NCBI GenBank assembly: GCA_012295275.1
Contig: CM022678.1
Span: 7,819,628-7,883,627, forward strand
DNA from: Chrysomallon squamiferum
Taxonomy: Eukaryota; Mollusca; Gastropoda; Neomphalida; Peltospiridae
DNA: 64,000 bases
Direction: 5' to 3'
Shown here: positions 26,008 to 41,139 of the stretch, in pieces
Position numbering within the stretch: position 1 is the first letter of the stretch
Layout: each line of letters starts with the position of its first letter
Program-made: the position numbers and the translations under genes
Notes under the pieces: model-generated
Database searches by the model: none
What the model saw: the letters and a program-made list of their open reading frames with translations, nothing else
What the model was told of the DNA's origin: nothing

Positions 26008-26300
26008 GTAATAGTTGTAGTGTGGAAATATTGTTTTACATGTAGTAGTTTTAGTATTAGATTGTTTGTAATACTTTTGACAGAATTAATTTCGTTGTAG
26101 TCAATGATTACATTATTAATTATTTGCAGTAGTCCTTAAAACTGTTGTAGTACTGCTGTAGTGTCAGTATTAGTCGTTATACAGTACCTGTAGTAGAATT
26201 ATAGTTACTACAGTACTTAGTTCATTCTAATGGTTATAGTTACCAGTATTTGTTTTTCTCCAGTGGCTGTTGTAGCATTATTCGTTAGTATCAGTAACAT

Positions 26301-26500
26301 NNNNNNNNNNNNNNNNNNNNNNNNNNNNNNNNNNNNNNNNNNNNNNNNNNNNNNNNNNNNNNNNNNNNNNNNNNNNNNNNNNNNNNNNNNNNNNNNNNNN
26401 NNNNNNNNNNNNNNNNNNNNNNNNNNNNNNNNNNNNNNNNNNNNNNNNNNNNNNNNNNNNNNNNNNNNNNNNNNNNNNNNNNNNNNNNNNNNNNNNNNNN
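26301..26500. other. Assembly gap (200 N)
   Basis: Exactly 200 undetermined bases. The round size suggests a scaffolder placeholder, not a measured length. Left-arm homology runs to base 26300, so the partner of 26501-27612 may lie in the missing sequence. Confidence 0.99.
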
Positions 26501-27612
26501 TCTCCAGCAAAAGTTATGATTTTCTGTCAGAGAGACTATTAGTATTAGTATTATATTTTGTATTTATATTTGTTTAAAGTTTCAATAATAAACTAGCTGG
26601 CATGGGTGTTTCTTACATATATCATTAATCACATTGAATAAAATACTCGAGCGAAAAGGAAGATGTTTTAAGTTACACATCTACACAAACACATATACAC
26701 ATACATACCTACACCCACACATATAGACACACACACACATACACATACATACAGAATACACAACGCACACAGTCACAAACAGAACACCAACACACATACA
26801 CACAATGCACACGCACACACGTGTACACACTGACACACCAGTGTTCATACACTAAATGTACAGTTTAACAGAAGTTTACATTCTGTGTGTTTACCGAGGC
26901 GAAACATACTTGACTCTGTTTAGTCACGTTTTGAATTCACGCAGTTACACTGTCTACAGAGGAAGGTGGGTTTCAACAACAACAACAACAACAAAAAAAT
27001 CGAACATATTTTATAATATTACAAAATAAAATAAAAACAACTCAATTATTTACGGGTGTTGGGAAAGCTAATTTAAAAAAAGGAATCAGTCAACTGAAAC
27101 GTAGTTGGAGAAGAATAATTATATTACTGTAAGTTTTAAGTTGTGCATGTCTGTGTTACTGTCTCTCCGTGTGTGTGTGTGTGTGTGTACCTGTGCGTGT
27201 GTGTGAAACATATACGCCTTTGATGACACAGATTACACTGCAAAATGACAGAACCAAAACAAGTGAGAAAAATATCTAAGCGTAACCCGCTGTCAAAAGC
27301 TTAACAAAACAAGGTCAGAATTTCGAGGTTCAGTGAGCTTTATTTCATAAAAGGGCCCACAGGACTGTGCAGAGGTTACAAAGTATTAGATTCCTGTAGA
27401 TATCAATGAAAGAATCGAAATCAAAGAGCACGAGAAACCAGCTTAGACTGACAAATTTTTGAATATTCTTTTTTTCTAGTGTTTATAGTTGTTTTTATTT
27501 TCTCTATTTCATATATAGATCACACTATCTTAAGTCTATACAATAATTATTACTTTACTAAAATTGTCTACAGCTAGCAAACAGAAGAGATATGTAAATA
27601 CTAAAACACTGT
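26501..27612. other. Unpaired sequence at the symmetry centre
   Basis: No left-side partner exists in the assembled sequence. It holds CA-rich DNA (26690-26830), a diverged piece of the 'TTTACCGAGGCGAAAC' segment at about 26890-26945 that also occurs in each duplication unit, a GGGAAAGCTAATTTAAAAAA segment near 27061, a (GT)n near 27173 and a Family R copy. All lie in right-arm orientation, so it looks like a reduced, older relative of the duplication units. Confidence 0.7.
27205..27470 (+). repeat. Family R interspersed repeat, central copy
   Basis: Shares CTTTGATGACACAGATTACA, AACCCGCTGTCAAAAGCTTA, AAGGTCAGAATTTCGAGGT and TTTCATAAAAGGGCCCAC with the other Family R copies, but is the most diverged. 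Confidence 0.7.
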
Positions 27613-27906
27613 AATGTTACTGATACTAACGAATAATGCTACAACAGCCACTGGAGAAAACAAATACTGCAACTACAACTACTAGAACAACTGCTACTGT
27701 AGTAACTAATAATTCTACTACAGGTACTACAACGACTAATACTGACACTACAAGTACTACAACAGTTTTATGACTACTGCAACAATTAACAATGTAACTA
27801 CGACTACAACGACGAATAATTCTGCTGCAAGTATTACAACAACTAATACTAAAACTACTACAACAAACAATATTTCCACTACAACTATTACAACACTAAA
27901 AATAAC

Positions 27907-28012
<106 letters not shown>

Positions 28013-28743
28013 AATCCAATTTTTATAAAACAAAATGGAGTTCTTACCAGGTTGGATGTTTTCTAACAAAGAGATGACAATGAGGCTGTGTTACCGTAGA
28101 AACCAGTTTTTAGTTCTATGACACAAAGACACAAATACGTGATCTAATATACCCGCTTGAAGAGAACTTTGACCATCTCGTGATCGAGATAAAACTCAGG
28201 TGAGGTATTTCAGTTACAATGCATGGCCTGATTTAGTAAACTGAACAGATTTGATAACACTACTTCTAAGTCTAGCACTCCTACTACTACCATTATGTTA
28301 CTAGTGCTTCTAATACTACAGTTGTTGATTCTACTCCTGCTGCTACTAAAGATTTACTACTACAACTACTACTACTACTGTATCTATTTCTATAACAGCT
28401 GCTGTTATTTATTATTGTCTTGTAAATTGAAATTTATTTATGATCAAATGTTTCTTTGTTTAATATTAACAATATCATTTGTTAAATCTATTTATATTTA
28501 GTTGCATATGTTCAACTCGTGTATAATTAATTTATTACTAAAACACATGCTAGTGATAACATGACCTACTTATCTGTTTTGTCAAGAGCAAAGTTTACTT
28601 GGTTATCTTAAATTATTAGACAGAGGTACCCTCAGTACAAGTCAACTTTCTTCACACACACACTCACACACACACAAAGGCACAGACACTCCCACACTAA
28701 ACAAACACAAACACGTGTATGCAGGTATATCTCAGAGAGAGAC

Positions 28744-28845
<102 letters not shown>

Positions 28846-29442
28846 AGGGAGAGAGAGATAGATGCTTTTCGGGCATATGCAGGATTAAGTTATAACAGAA
28901 TAATATAACATACGTAATACAAAATATACATAACATAACCTAACATAACGTAATATAATATAGTATAATGTAGGAAGCATAAAAACAACAAATTATTTTC
29001 ACATTAACTTGCGTTTTCATAAGAAAATAACGAACTCGCACTTTCTAAAAATAGATCTTGGAATTTCCATATCATTTGCGAGGACTCAGTGTTTTCTCTG
29101 TAACTGAGTGGACTGTATATAAACGAGTTTTATAACTGCTGGAGAAAATTCTGAAAAATAATAAAAATTCACTGATAGAGACGTTTAGTTATTACATTTG
29201 TTTGTTTGTTTATTATTTTGTTAACTGATTTTTTCTTGCCCACATATTTGTTTGTTTATTATTTTGTTAATTGATTTATCTTCATATTTGTTTGCAAATC
29301 ATGCAGTTTCTCTTCATTTTTTGTCTTACTACTACTATTTCTATTACTACGACAACAGCAACTACTGTTACCATTACTATTACAGCAACAACTACTACTA
29401 TTACTATACTGCTAGTACTACTACTACTACTGCTACTACTGC

Positions 29443-29515
<73 letters not shown>

Positions 29516-29899
29516 TTATCGTGATAAAAGACGTAGTTGATACAAAACAAACATTGTTTATTTAAGCATATATCAGAACAGACTCACAGCGAACGCACAC
29601 TGAATTATCTATGTACTTAGGACAGACAGACAGACACAGAATTATCCCAGGTAGAGATCATCACCAGGTCTACACAAATAACCTCACATCCTAACAGCAG
29701 AGTTTTAATCTAATTATATCTGTGTGTTTATAGCAGTGACTTCTTCAATTTAGTTTTAAATCAGTTTTGGAATTTCAAACAGTCATTATTATTACTACTA
29801 CTGCTGCTGATGCTGCTGCTGCTACTACTACTACTACTATAAATAATAATAATAATAATAATAATAATACTGCAGTAGTATTTCACGTGCTGTGTTCAT

Positions 29900-30735
29900 T
29901 TTATAATATGTAAAACATCATCAATATGGGACAATATTAACAGATTTTGTAATATGTAAAACATCGTCAACATCAACATGGTACAGTATTAACAGGTTTT
30001 GTAATATGTAAAACATCGTCAACATCAACATGGGACAATTTTAACAGATTTTGTAGTATGTAAAACATCGTCAACATCAACATGGGACAATATTGACAGA
30101 TTTTGTAATATGTAAAACATCGTCAACATGGGACAATATTGACAGATTTTGTAATATGTAAAACATCGTCAACATGGGACAGTATTAACAGATTTTGTAA
30201 CATGTGAAACATCGTCAACATGGGACAGTATTGACAGATTTTGTAATATGTGAAACAACATGGGACAGTATTAACAGATTTTGTAATATGTAAAACATCG
30301 TCAACATGGGGCAGTATTAACATATTTTGTAACATGTGAAACATCGTCAACATGGGACAGTATTAACAGATTTTGTAATATGTAAAACATCATCAACATG
30401 GGACAGTATTAACAGATTTTGTAATATGTAAAACATCGTCAACATGGGACAGTATTAACAGATTTTGCAATATGTAAAACATCGTCAACATGGGACAGTA
30501 TTAACAGATTTTGTAATATGTAAAAAAACATGGGACAGTATTAACAGATTTTGTAATATGTAAAACAACATGGGACAGTATTAACAGATTTTGTAATATG
30601 TAAAACATCGTCAACATGGGACAGTATTAACAGATTTTGTAATATGTAAAACATCATCAACATGGGGCAGTATTAACAGATGTTGTAATATGTAAAACAT
30701 CATCAACATGGGACAGTATTAACAGATTTTGCAGT
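29900..30735 (-). repeat. 46-bp satellite array 2R
   Basis: Reverse complement of array 2L, with the same short variants (TAAAACAACATGGG, TAAAAAAACATGGG) in mirrored order. Confidence 0.95.
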
Positions 30736-31757
30736 GGGACACACAGCGGACCCTTCTGGATACATACCCGGCTAATTTCAAGCAGTTTCTCGAGGTTCTG
30801 AAGCCACTGTCCCTTTAGAACACAACGTGTTGTATGAGGTTGTCAAGTTCTGAATGCAGTGCTGAGTTCTAACGACGTCATACAGACTGTCCATTGTGTA
30901 AAGATAATTTTTATTTTTATTTTTTCTCACTTGATGAATTTATTATGTTGTTAGCATCTAGTTATCTGATGTTTCTTTTTATTTATAAATTGTATCGCTA
31001 TTTTTAAACTTTGCTGTTGCTGCTGTTATTATTTATTTATTATTTATTTATGGATTGATTGATTGATTTTATAAAAAATTTCTTTTTCTATAAATGGTTA
31101 CTCAGTTTAAATTGTTATGTATTTCGTTAAATGTCTTTTCTGAACAGTTACGATTATTTAGTTCTGTTTATAATTGTGCAGTAATTTAAAATAAATAAAT
31201 AAACAAATTAAAACATTACAAAAAGGATAGAATTGTAAAATTAACTGAATTATGTTTTATGTTTGATTATTTCTGATGATTTTGGGTGCCAAGATGACTG
31301 CTAAGAAGCTGGATTAAGAAAAACCTCTGAAAAAGTGTTAATATATTTTTCTTATTTCTAGATATATAAAAATATATTTGCAGAAAGCTTTGTTTGAAAT
31401 GAAAATAGAAAACTACTATTAGTATCTTACTACTAATCAGTGTGAACTATCCATTCAGACGATTCTAAAATAAAAACAATATCAATACCAGTAATAGTAC
31501 TATAACTACTAGTACTACTACTACTAGTACTGCTAGTACTACAACTAATAATAAGTTGAAGAAGAAGAAGAAGAAGAAAAAGAAGAAGAAGAAACATTAA
31601 AAATGTTATTTTTATCTAAAAAAATATTTATGTTTGTATGTATTTGTGTATCTTTGTATCTATGTGTATGTGTGTATGTTTGTGTATGTGCCTGTGTGTG
31701 TGGTAGCTCTTTATTCGTGAAGATATTTCACTATAGCAGCAAAGCTAGTTAATCTTA

Positions 31758-31903
<146 letters not shown>

Positions 31904-31981
31904 ATTATTTATTTTAAATTTGAATAATAAAATTGCTCGAATCCGGTTTCTTATATCATTAACAAGCACTAATATCATAAT

Positions 31982-32013
<32 letters not shown>

Positions 32014-32023
32014 GATGTTTTAA

Positions 32024-32060
<37 letters not shown>

Positions 32061-32712
32061 GAAAAATAAATCAAGTCTGAAATAGAATGACGAACTGGAT
32101 GATACTGGATCTAAATCTGATACTGGATCTGGATTTTTAAAAGAAAAAAACTATGTAACAACTATTAGACATAAAAACAAGTTGGCGTTTAGCTGTGTAT
32201 ACACAATGACACGACAATCTTCATACCCAACTTGTTCAGTTTAACATTCTGTTTGTTTACCGAGGCGAAACACACTTGACTTTGTTTAGTCACGTTTTGA
32301 ATATACGCAGGCAAAAATATATTACAAATTAATTCAGTTACAGACAAAAAGGAAAAAAGTACAAATTTAAATAACAAAAATAATAATAATAATTAAAAAG
32401 AAAAATGTAATTAACAAATCTATTATTAATATTAGTAGTAGCATCTGTTTGGTGATAATAATAGTATTTGGAGCAGTAGTAGTTGTTGTTGTTGTATTGT
32501 CAACGTACCTTTCAAAAACAAAAAAAGAAGAAATAAAAAAACATAATTCATTACGCAAGATAAAATGGAAACATACGTTAGCAGATGATATTTATTTAGT
32601 TTCCGGTCAATCCACCGTGTTTGTGATTTTTATCAAACTCATATCCTGAATATCTTTAACAGAAAAACAAACAAAAACAGTTAATGGTAAAATGACATAT
32701 AGTAAGTACACA

Positions 32713-33183
32713 CAGGGTCGGCGCTATCATACAGGCAAACAGTTTTGAAAAATAAATAAATAAATTTAATTTTTATTGACGGTCGCTTTTCATAATGTTT
32801 TATTTTATACAGGGACAAATAATCGGGTATATTCAGTCTGACCGAAACAAACAAAATAAGTGAGTGAAAATCGTGCGTACATGAAATTTTCAGAACCTAA
32901 TTATGTTTGCAGGCCACGAGTTTTTCCGTAGAATCACGCGTATACGAAATCTTCACTTTGTCGCGGAATCAAACTGAAAGCGGTGCACCTTAGTTTAATG
33001 GTATAAGCAAAGAAAGAAATGGCCTGTGTGGGATATTTAAATGTCCGTAACAGAAAAATCTTGCCTCTAAAGATCGCATAGGATGTTGAAAATAAATGTT
33101 TTAAAAGTTTGAAATTGATATGTTCCTGGGGGTGACCGAACCTAACCTTGCCTGGGACGCCAGACAGTCTGGCGCCGGCTCTC
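32713..33183 (+). mobile_element. hAT-like MITE, copy 2R
   Basis: A 471-bp element between perfect AGTACACA target duplications at 32705-32712 and 33184-33191. It begins CAGGGTCGGCG and ends GCGCCGGCTCTC. The ends are imperfect inverted repeats: CGGCGC is shared, and CAGGCAA lies further in. A 77-codon frame (33120-33353) crosses its right boundary and is therefore not a gene. Confidence 0.88.
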
Positions 33184-33553
33184 AGTACACAACAATAAGC
33201 GCACGCAGCCAGAATTTAACTCAGCACGCACCTGATATTGATAAGAAATATTTTTCTATCCTCGCTGAACGACAACAATCAGCTGATCACATGACTCAGA
33301 ACCACCGCGTGACACGGTCTGACGTGCTTGTTATCATCATTTGTCGTGTTTAAAACACAATGAGAGGGATTAGTGTAATACTACACTCATCTATTAGATA
33401 AATAACACACCAACAGCTTAAGTTTATTAATTTAGAAACATATTTAAAAACAACTATTTTATTTACAGATTTTGGGAATCCTGATTTAAAGAACGGAATC
33501 ACTCAACTAAAACCTAATTAGAGGAAAATAATCATATTACTATAAGTAATAAG

Positions 33554-33589
<36 letters not shown>

Positions 33590-34027
33590 TATATACACCT
33601 TTAACGACACAGATTACACCTGCAAAATTTGTTTCCATGCCTGAATGAGAGAACAATTCTTAACATTATTACACTGCAGTACAGTGTATAACTGTGCTGT
33701 CAACTTGAACTTACAGTGACCTTCAAATGAATACCCATGACGTCAAAAACCTCATCTTATTTTCCAAGCATCCGGTTATATAATTTATTTTATTTCTTAG
33801 TATTTTTCATTCTTTCTCTAGCTTTTTTATTCTTTCGTTGTTTTGTTTCTAATTATTTTTGTTTCTTTTCATTTTACCGCTTCTATCTCTCATATTTTTC
33901 ATTCTGTCACTTAATATCTCATATTCTTTTTCTTTCTTTTACATTTTCTTTTTCATGTTTTCTCCGTTCTTCCTTTCATTCTTTTTCTATCTCTCGTTCT
34001 CATCATACACTAATATTATCTTGTATG

Positions 34028-34105
<78 letters not shown>

Positions 34106-34793
34106 TGTTCGGGCATATGCAGGATTAAGTTATAACAGAATAATATAACATACGTAATACAAAATAGACACAACATAACATAACGTAACAAAACATAACA
34201 TAACGTAACATAACATAACATAACATAACATAACATAATATAATATAATACAGGAAGCATAAAAACAACAAATTATTTTCACATTAACTTGAGTTTTAAT
34301 AAGAAAATAACGAACTTGCAGTTTCTAAAAATAGATCTTGGAATTTCCATATCATTTGCGAGGACTCAGTGTTTTCCGTGTTACTGAGTAGACTGTATAT
34401 AAACGAGTTTTATCACTGCTGGAGAAAATTCTGAAAAATAATAAAAATTCACTGACAGACACGTTTAGTTATTACATGCGAGTCAATTATAATATTTAAT
34501 TATTTATTATTTTGTTAACTGATTTTTTCTTGCCTACATATTTATTTATTTGTTTGTTTATTGTTTTGATAACTGATTTTTTCTTGTCTACATATTTGTT
34601 TGTTTATTATTTTGTTAATTGATTTATCTTCATATTTGTTTGCAAATCGTGCAGTTACTCTTCAGTGTTTGTCTTACTACTTCTATTTCTATTACAACAA
34701 CAACTACTGTTACTATTACTATTACAGCAACAACTACTACTATTACTATACTACTAGTACTACTACTACTACTGCTACTACTACTACTATTAC

Positions 34794-34845
<52 letters not shown>

Positions 34846-35176
34846 TTATCGTGATAAAAGACGTAGTTTATGCAAAACAAACATTGTTTATTTAAGCATA
34901 TATCAGAACATACACACAGCGAACGCACACTGAATTATCTATGTACGTAGGACAGACAGACAGACACAGAGTTATCCCAGCTAGAGATCATCACCAGGTC
35001 TGCACAAATAACCTCACATCCTAACAGCAGAGTTTTAATCTAATTATATCTGTATGTTTATAGCAGTGACGTCTTCACTTTAGTTTTTAATCAGTTTTGG
35101 AATTTCAAACAGTCATTATTATTACTACTACTGCTGCTGATGCTGCTGCTGCTACTACTACTACTACTACTACTAA

Positions 35177-35215
<39 letters not shown>

Positions 35216-35239
35216 GCAGTAGTATTTCACGTGCTGTGT

Positions 35240-36020
35240 TGATTTTGTAATATGTAAAACATCGTCAACATGGGACAGTGTTAACAGATTTTGTAGTATG
35301 TAAAACATCGTCAACATGGGACAGTGTTAACAGATTTTGTAGTATGTAAAACATCATCAACATGGGACAATATTAACAGATTTTGTAGTATGTAAAACAT
35401 CGTCAACATGGGACAGTATTAACAGATTTTGTAATATGTGAAACATCGTCAACATGGGACAGTATTAACAGATTTTGTAATCTGTAAAACATCATCAACA
35501 TCAACATGGGACAGTATTAACAGATTTTGCAATATGTAAAACATCATCAACATCAACATGGGACAGTATTAACAGATTTTGTAATGTGTAAAACATCGTC
35601 AACATGGGACAGTATTGACAGATTTTGTAATATGTAAAACATCATCAACATGGGACAGTATTGACAGATTTTGTAATGTGTAAAACATCATTGGACAGTA
35701 TTAACAGATTTTGTAATATGTGAAACATCGTCAACATGGGACAGTATTAACAGATTTTGTAATGTGTAAAACATCATTGGACAGTATTAACAGATTTTGT
35801 AATATGTGAAACATCGTCAACATGGAACAGTATTAACAGATTTTGTAATGTGTAAAACATCATTGGACAGTATTAACAGATTTTGTAATATGTGAAACAT
35901 CGTCAACATGGGACAGTATTAACAGATATGTAACATGTGAAACATCGTCAGCATGGGACAGTATTAACAGATTTTGTAATATGTAAAACATCGTCAGCAT
36001 GGGACAGTATTAACAGATTT
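35240..36020 (-). repeat. 46-bp satellite array 1R
   Basis: About 17 copies, partner of array 1L. It has more copies of a variant lacking GTCAACATG (AAAACATCATTGGACAG) than 1L has, so array internals have changed since duplication. Confidence 0.95.
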
Positions 36021-36553
36021 TGCAGCGGGACACACAGCGGACCCTTCTGGATACATGCCCGGCTAATTTCAAGCAGTTTCTCGAGGTTCTGTCCCTTTAG
36101 AACACAACGTGTTGTGTGAGGTTGTCGAAGTTCTAAATGCAGTGCTGAGTTGTAACGACGTCATACAGACTGTCCATTGTGTAATGATAATATTTATTTT
36201 TATTTTTTGTCACTTGAATTTATTATTTTGTTAGCATCTAGTTATCTGGTGCTTCTTTTTATTTATAAACTGTATCGCTATTTTTGAACTTTGCTGTTGC
36301 TGCTGTTATTATTTAATTATTTAGTATTTATTTATTGATTGATTGATTGATTTTTTTATAATTGTTTTCTTTTGATTTTATAGAGGTTACTCAGTTTACA
36401 TTTTATGTCGGTTTAGTCAAATCTCTCTTCTGAACAGTTACGATTATCTAGTTCTGTTTATAATTGTGCAGTAATTTAAAATAAATAAATAAATTTAAAA
36501 AAGGATAGAATTGTAAAATTAATTGAGTTATGTTTTATGTTTGATTATTTCAG

Positions 36554-36595
36554 ATGATTTTGGGTGCCAAGATGACTGTTAAGAAGCTGGATTAA
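36554..36595 (+). other. Candidate terminal micro-exon, unit 1 right
   Basis: Same 13-codon frame as at 17260-17301 (MILGAKMTVKKLD, then stop) behind an intact ATTATTTCAG acceptor. Confidence 0.25.
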
Positions 36596-36900
36596 GAAAA
36601 ACCTCTGAAAAAGTGTTAAAATAATTTTCTTATTTCTAGATATATAAAAATATATTTACAGAAAGCTTTGTTTGAACTGAAAATAGAAAACTACTATTAG
36701 TATTTTACTACTAATCAGTGTGAACTATCCTAAAAATGTGAGCTTCTTCATTCAGACGATTCTAAAATAACAACAATATCAATACCAGTAAAAGTACTAC
36801 TAGTACTAGTACAACTAATAATAATAATAATAAGAAGAAATCACTCAACTAAAACCTAATTAGAGAAAAATAATCATATTACTATAAGTAATAAGTCGTA

Positions 36901-37121
<221 letters not shown>

Positions 37122-37124
37122 TAT

Positions 37125-37489
37125 TATACGCCTTTAATGACACAGATTACACAGCAAAATTTCTCAACAAGTGAGAAAACATCTAATCCTAACCCGCTGT
37201 CAAACGCTTATCAAAACAAGGTCAGAATTTCGAGGTCCACTAGCCTCCATTTCATAAAAGGGCTCACCGGACTGTGCAAAGATTACAAATTATTAGATTC
37301 CTGCAGATATCAGTGAAAACATCGAATTCAAAGAGCAAGAGAAGCCAGCCTAGACTGACACATTTTAAAACTTTGTTTGTTTGTTACACAAAACCCGCCA
37401 TAGCTAATTATCTTAATTCTAAAATTTTAAAACTTTGTTTGTTAAGCAAATCTCACCACATCTGTTCTATCTCAATTCTTAAATGTTAA
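37125..37489 (+). repeat. Family R interspersed repeat, right unit 1
   Basis: Mirror of 16387-16745. Contains AATCCTAACCCGCTGTCAAA, GAATTTCGAGGTCCACTAG and AAATTATTAGATTCCTGCAG. Confidence 0.7.
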
Positions 37490-38147
37490 AACTTTTTATG
37501 TTTATTTACTTATTATAATTACTAACACACAAGCACACCACACACACACACACACACACACGATGACTTTTTTCTTGTTTATAGTTACTTTAGAGTTTTT
37601 CTGTGATATATATAGACTTCACAATCTTAATAATAATAATAAAAATATTATAAACATTATTACTTTATTAAGATTGTCTGTGCCTGGTATACAGAAGAGA
37701 AATGTATCTACTGAAAAACAGTTTCATAGATATCCGTTTTTAACGTTATAACAAAGACATCCTTAAATATCCGCTACCATCCGCTAGTAGAAAATTGCTA
37801 TTACTACTTTTTCTGGTGTGTTTTTTTTATATCATTTTCTTGTTTTGTTTTTTTATATTTTTTTATGTTTTCACATACATGATACATTTTATAACTACAT
37901 ACAAAAGCGTTCAGGATGTATACAAAAATAAGAACAATAAAATACATTTCTAAATCTGTTTTGTGTATCTGACCTGGATGAATATATGTATGCATGTATG
38001 TATACATTTAGGAATGAATATGCTGTGTCTTATGTACGTCTGATTCTAATCTGGAACGCACTAGCACAGAAGTGCACTCACAAAGTCTGATGTCGCTGAC
38101 GAGACTGGAAAGTGTGACATCCATTCCACCACACTTCTTAGACAGAC

Positions 38148-38460
38148 GACAACATCACTCGACCACTGAGACAACATCACTCGACCACTGAGACAACATC
38201 ACATCACGACCACTGAGACAACATCACTCGACCACTGAGACAACATCACTCGACCATGAGACAACATCACTTTTTGACCACTTGCTTGTTTTTCGACCAC
38301 TGATACAACATCAGACTACTGAGACAACATCAGAGAGACTACTGAGACAACATCACTCGACCACTGAGACAACATCACTCGACAGAGAGAGACCACTGAG
38401 ACAACATCACTCGACAACTGTGTACTCGACCACTTTTACATCACCACTGTGACAACATAC
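38148..38460 (+). repeat. 22-bp minisatellite, expanded in right arm only
   Basis: About eleven copies of CTGAGACAACATCACTCGAC with variable spacers. The left arm has only about three copies (15658-15725), so the array grew in one arm after duplication or was lost in the other. Confidence 0.9.
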
Positions 38461-38575
38461 ACCGTATTTTCACTTTTCTTTTGGTTTTTTGTCTTTATTC
38501 ATTTTTTGCGTGCTTTTATTTTCTTGTTGGAAACCTGACAATTAGCAGAATGCTTTTTACGATCATATTTAATAT

Positions 38576-38661
38576 ATAATAATAATAATAATAATAAGAG
38601 AAAAATAATTTTAATAATAATATTAATAATAATATTAATTTAAAATAATAATAAAAATAAA

Positions 38662-38700
<39 letters not shown>

Positions 38701-38755
38701 TATAATAATAATAATAATAAAATTAATTAATAATAATAATAATAATAATAATGCA
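38576..38755. repeat. (AAT)n-rich stretch
   Basis: About 180 bp of AAT with TTA interruptions, the counterpart of the ATT tracts at 15322-15413 but roughly twice as long. Confidence 0.9.
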
Positions 38756-39111
38756 CCAAAAAGCAACTAGTTGTGATCATGGACATCTGAAATGTATTAT
38801 TCGTGAAACCCAACAATAGTGGAGGCTGAAACCTTCATACAGATCAAACATGAGTTTACCTGTCTGTTTATTCACTGCTTGATAATGCATAGCTTAATAC
38901 GTGATTATAGAATGAGTTTAATTAATTTACAGAGTGGACTTATTATTAGTAGTAGTAGTAGTAGCAGTAGTAGTAGTAGTAGTAATAGTAGTAGTAGTAG
39001 TGGTAGTAGTAGTAGTAGTAGCAGTACATAACTTTCTTTGTTAATTTAAAAGATAATAATAATAATAATATTTTTCCTCTGTTTATTAGATACTTTTGTT
39101 TAGTATTGTTA

Positions 39112-39161
<50 letters not shown>

Positions 39162-39350
39162 GGTTTTTAAACTAATTAATTCAGTATTCATGGTATATTT
39201 CATTAGTTAACAAATATTTGTTTTGCCTCAGTGAGAGAACAATTCTTAATTTGACAATATCATGTTCATTCAAATGCAAAACAAGTGTCACGTTTATTAA
39301 AATTAGTACATTATCTTCCATTCCTCAAATTATTAAATGAGAGAACAAAA

Positions 39351-39489
<139 letters not shown>

Positions 39490-40264
39490 ATAATTTATTT
39501 ATTTATTTATTTAATTTTAAATTCCGGTTTCTGATATCATTAACCAGTACTAATAACAAAAACATCATTAACCATAACAAAAAAAAAAAAAAAAAAAAGA
39601 TTGATGATGTTTTAAGACACACACACACACTGGAAAAATAAATCATGTCTGAAATAGAATGACGAACTGGATGATACTGGATCTGCTTAAAAGAAAAAAT
39701 ATGTAACAACTATTAGACATAAAAACAAGTTGGCATTTAGCTGTGTATATACACACTGACACGACAATCTTCATACCCAACTTGTTCAGTTTAACATTCT
39801 GTTTGTTTACCGAGGCGAAACACACTTGACTTTGTTTAGTCACGTTTTGAATATACGCAGTCAAAAATATATCACAAATTAATTCAGTTACAAACAAAAA
39901 GGAAAGAAGTACAAAAGTAAATAAAAACAAATAATAGTAATAATAAAAAAACAAAACGTAATTAACAAATCTATTATTAATATTAGTAGTATGTTTGGTG
40001 ATAATGATAGTAACAGTATTAGTATTAGGAGCAATAGTAGTAGTAGTTGTTGTACAGTCAACGTACCTTTCAAAAAATAATAATAATAATAAAAGAAAAA
40101 TTCATTACGCAAGATAAAATGGAAACATACGTTAGCAGATGATGTTTAATCAGTTCCGGTCAGTCCACCGTGTTTGTGATTTTTATCAAACTCATATCCT
40201 GAATATCTTTAACAAAAAACAAACAAAAACAGTTAATGGTAAAATGACATATAGTAAGTACACA

Positions 40265-40735
40265 CAGGGTCGGCGCTATCATACAGGCAAACAGTTTTGA
40301 AAAATAAATAAATAAATTTAATTTTTATTGACGGTCGCTTTTCATAATGTTTTATTTTATACAGGGACAAATAATCGGGTAGATTCAGTCTGACCGAAAC
40401 AAACAAAATAAGTGGGTGAAAATCGTGCGTACATGAAATTTTCAGAACCTAATTATGTTTGCAGGCCACGAGTTTTTCCGTAGAATCACGCGTATACGAA
40501 ATCTTCACTTTGTCGCGAAATCAAACTGAAAGCGGTGCACCTTATTTTAATGGTATAAGCAAAGAAAGAAATGGCCTGTGTGGGATATTTAAATGTCCGT
40601 AACAGAAAAATCTTGCCTCTAGAGATCGCATAGGATGTTGAAAATAAATGTTTTAAAAGTTTGAAATTGATATGTTCCTGGGGGTGACCGAACCTAACCT
40701 TGCCTGGGACGCCAGACAGTCTGGCGCCGGCTCTC
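40265..40735 (+). mobile_element. hAT-like MITE, copy 1R
   Basis: A 471-bp element between perfect AGTACACA duplications (40257-40264 and 40736-40743). Its partner 1L has one changed base in one duplication, a mutation that therefore arose after the arms separated, unless conversion erased it here. Confidence 0.88.
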
Positions 40736-41139
40736 AGTACACAACAATAAGCGCACGCAGTCAGAATTTAACTCAGCACGCACCTGACATTGATAAGAAA
40801 TATTTTTCTCTCCTCGCTGAACGACAACAATCAGCTGATCACATGACTCAGAACCACCGCGTGACACGGTCTGACGTGCTTGTTATCATCATCTAGGGTC
40901 CGTTTTAAACACAATGAGAGGGATTAGTAAATTCAAATGAATTATCGTCATGGTATAATACTACACTCATCCACTAGATAAATAACACGCCAACAGCTGA
41001 AGATTATTAATTTAGAAACATATTTTATAATATTACAAAAAAAAAAAAAAAAAAAAAATATTATTTACGGGTACTGGGAAAGCTAATTTAAAAAACGGAA
41101 TCAGTCAACTGAAGCCTATTAAGAAGCCTCAACACGTCA

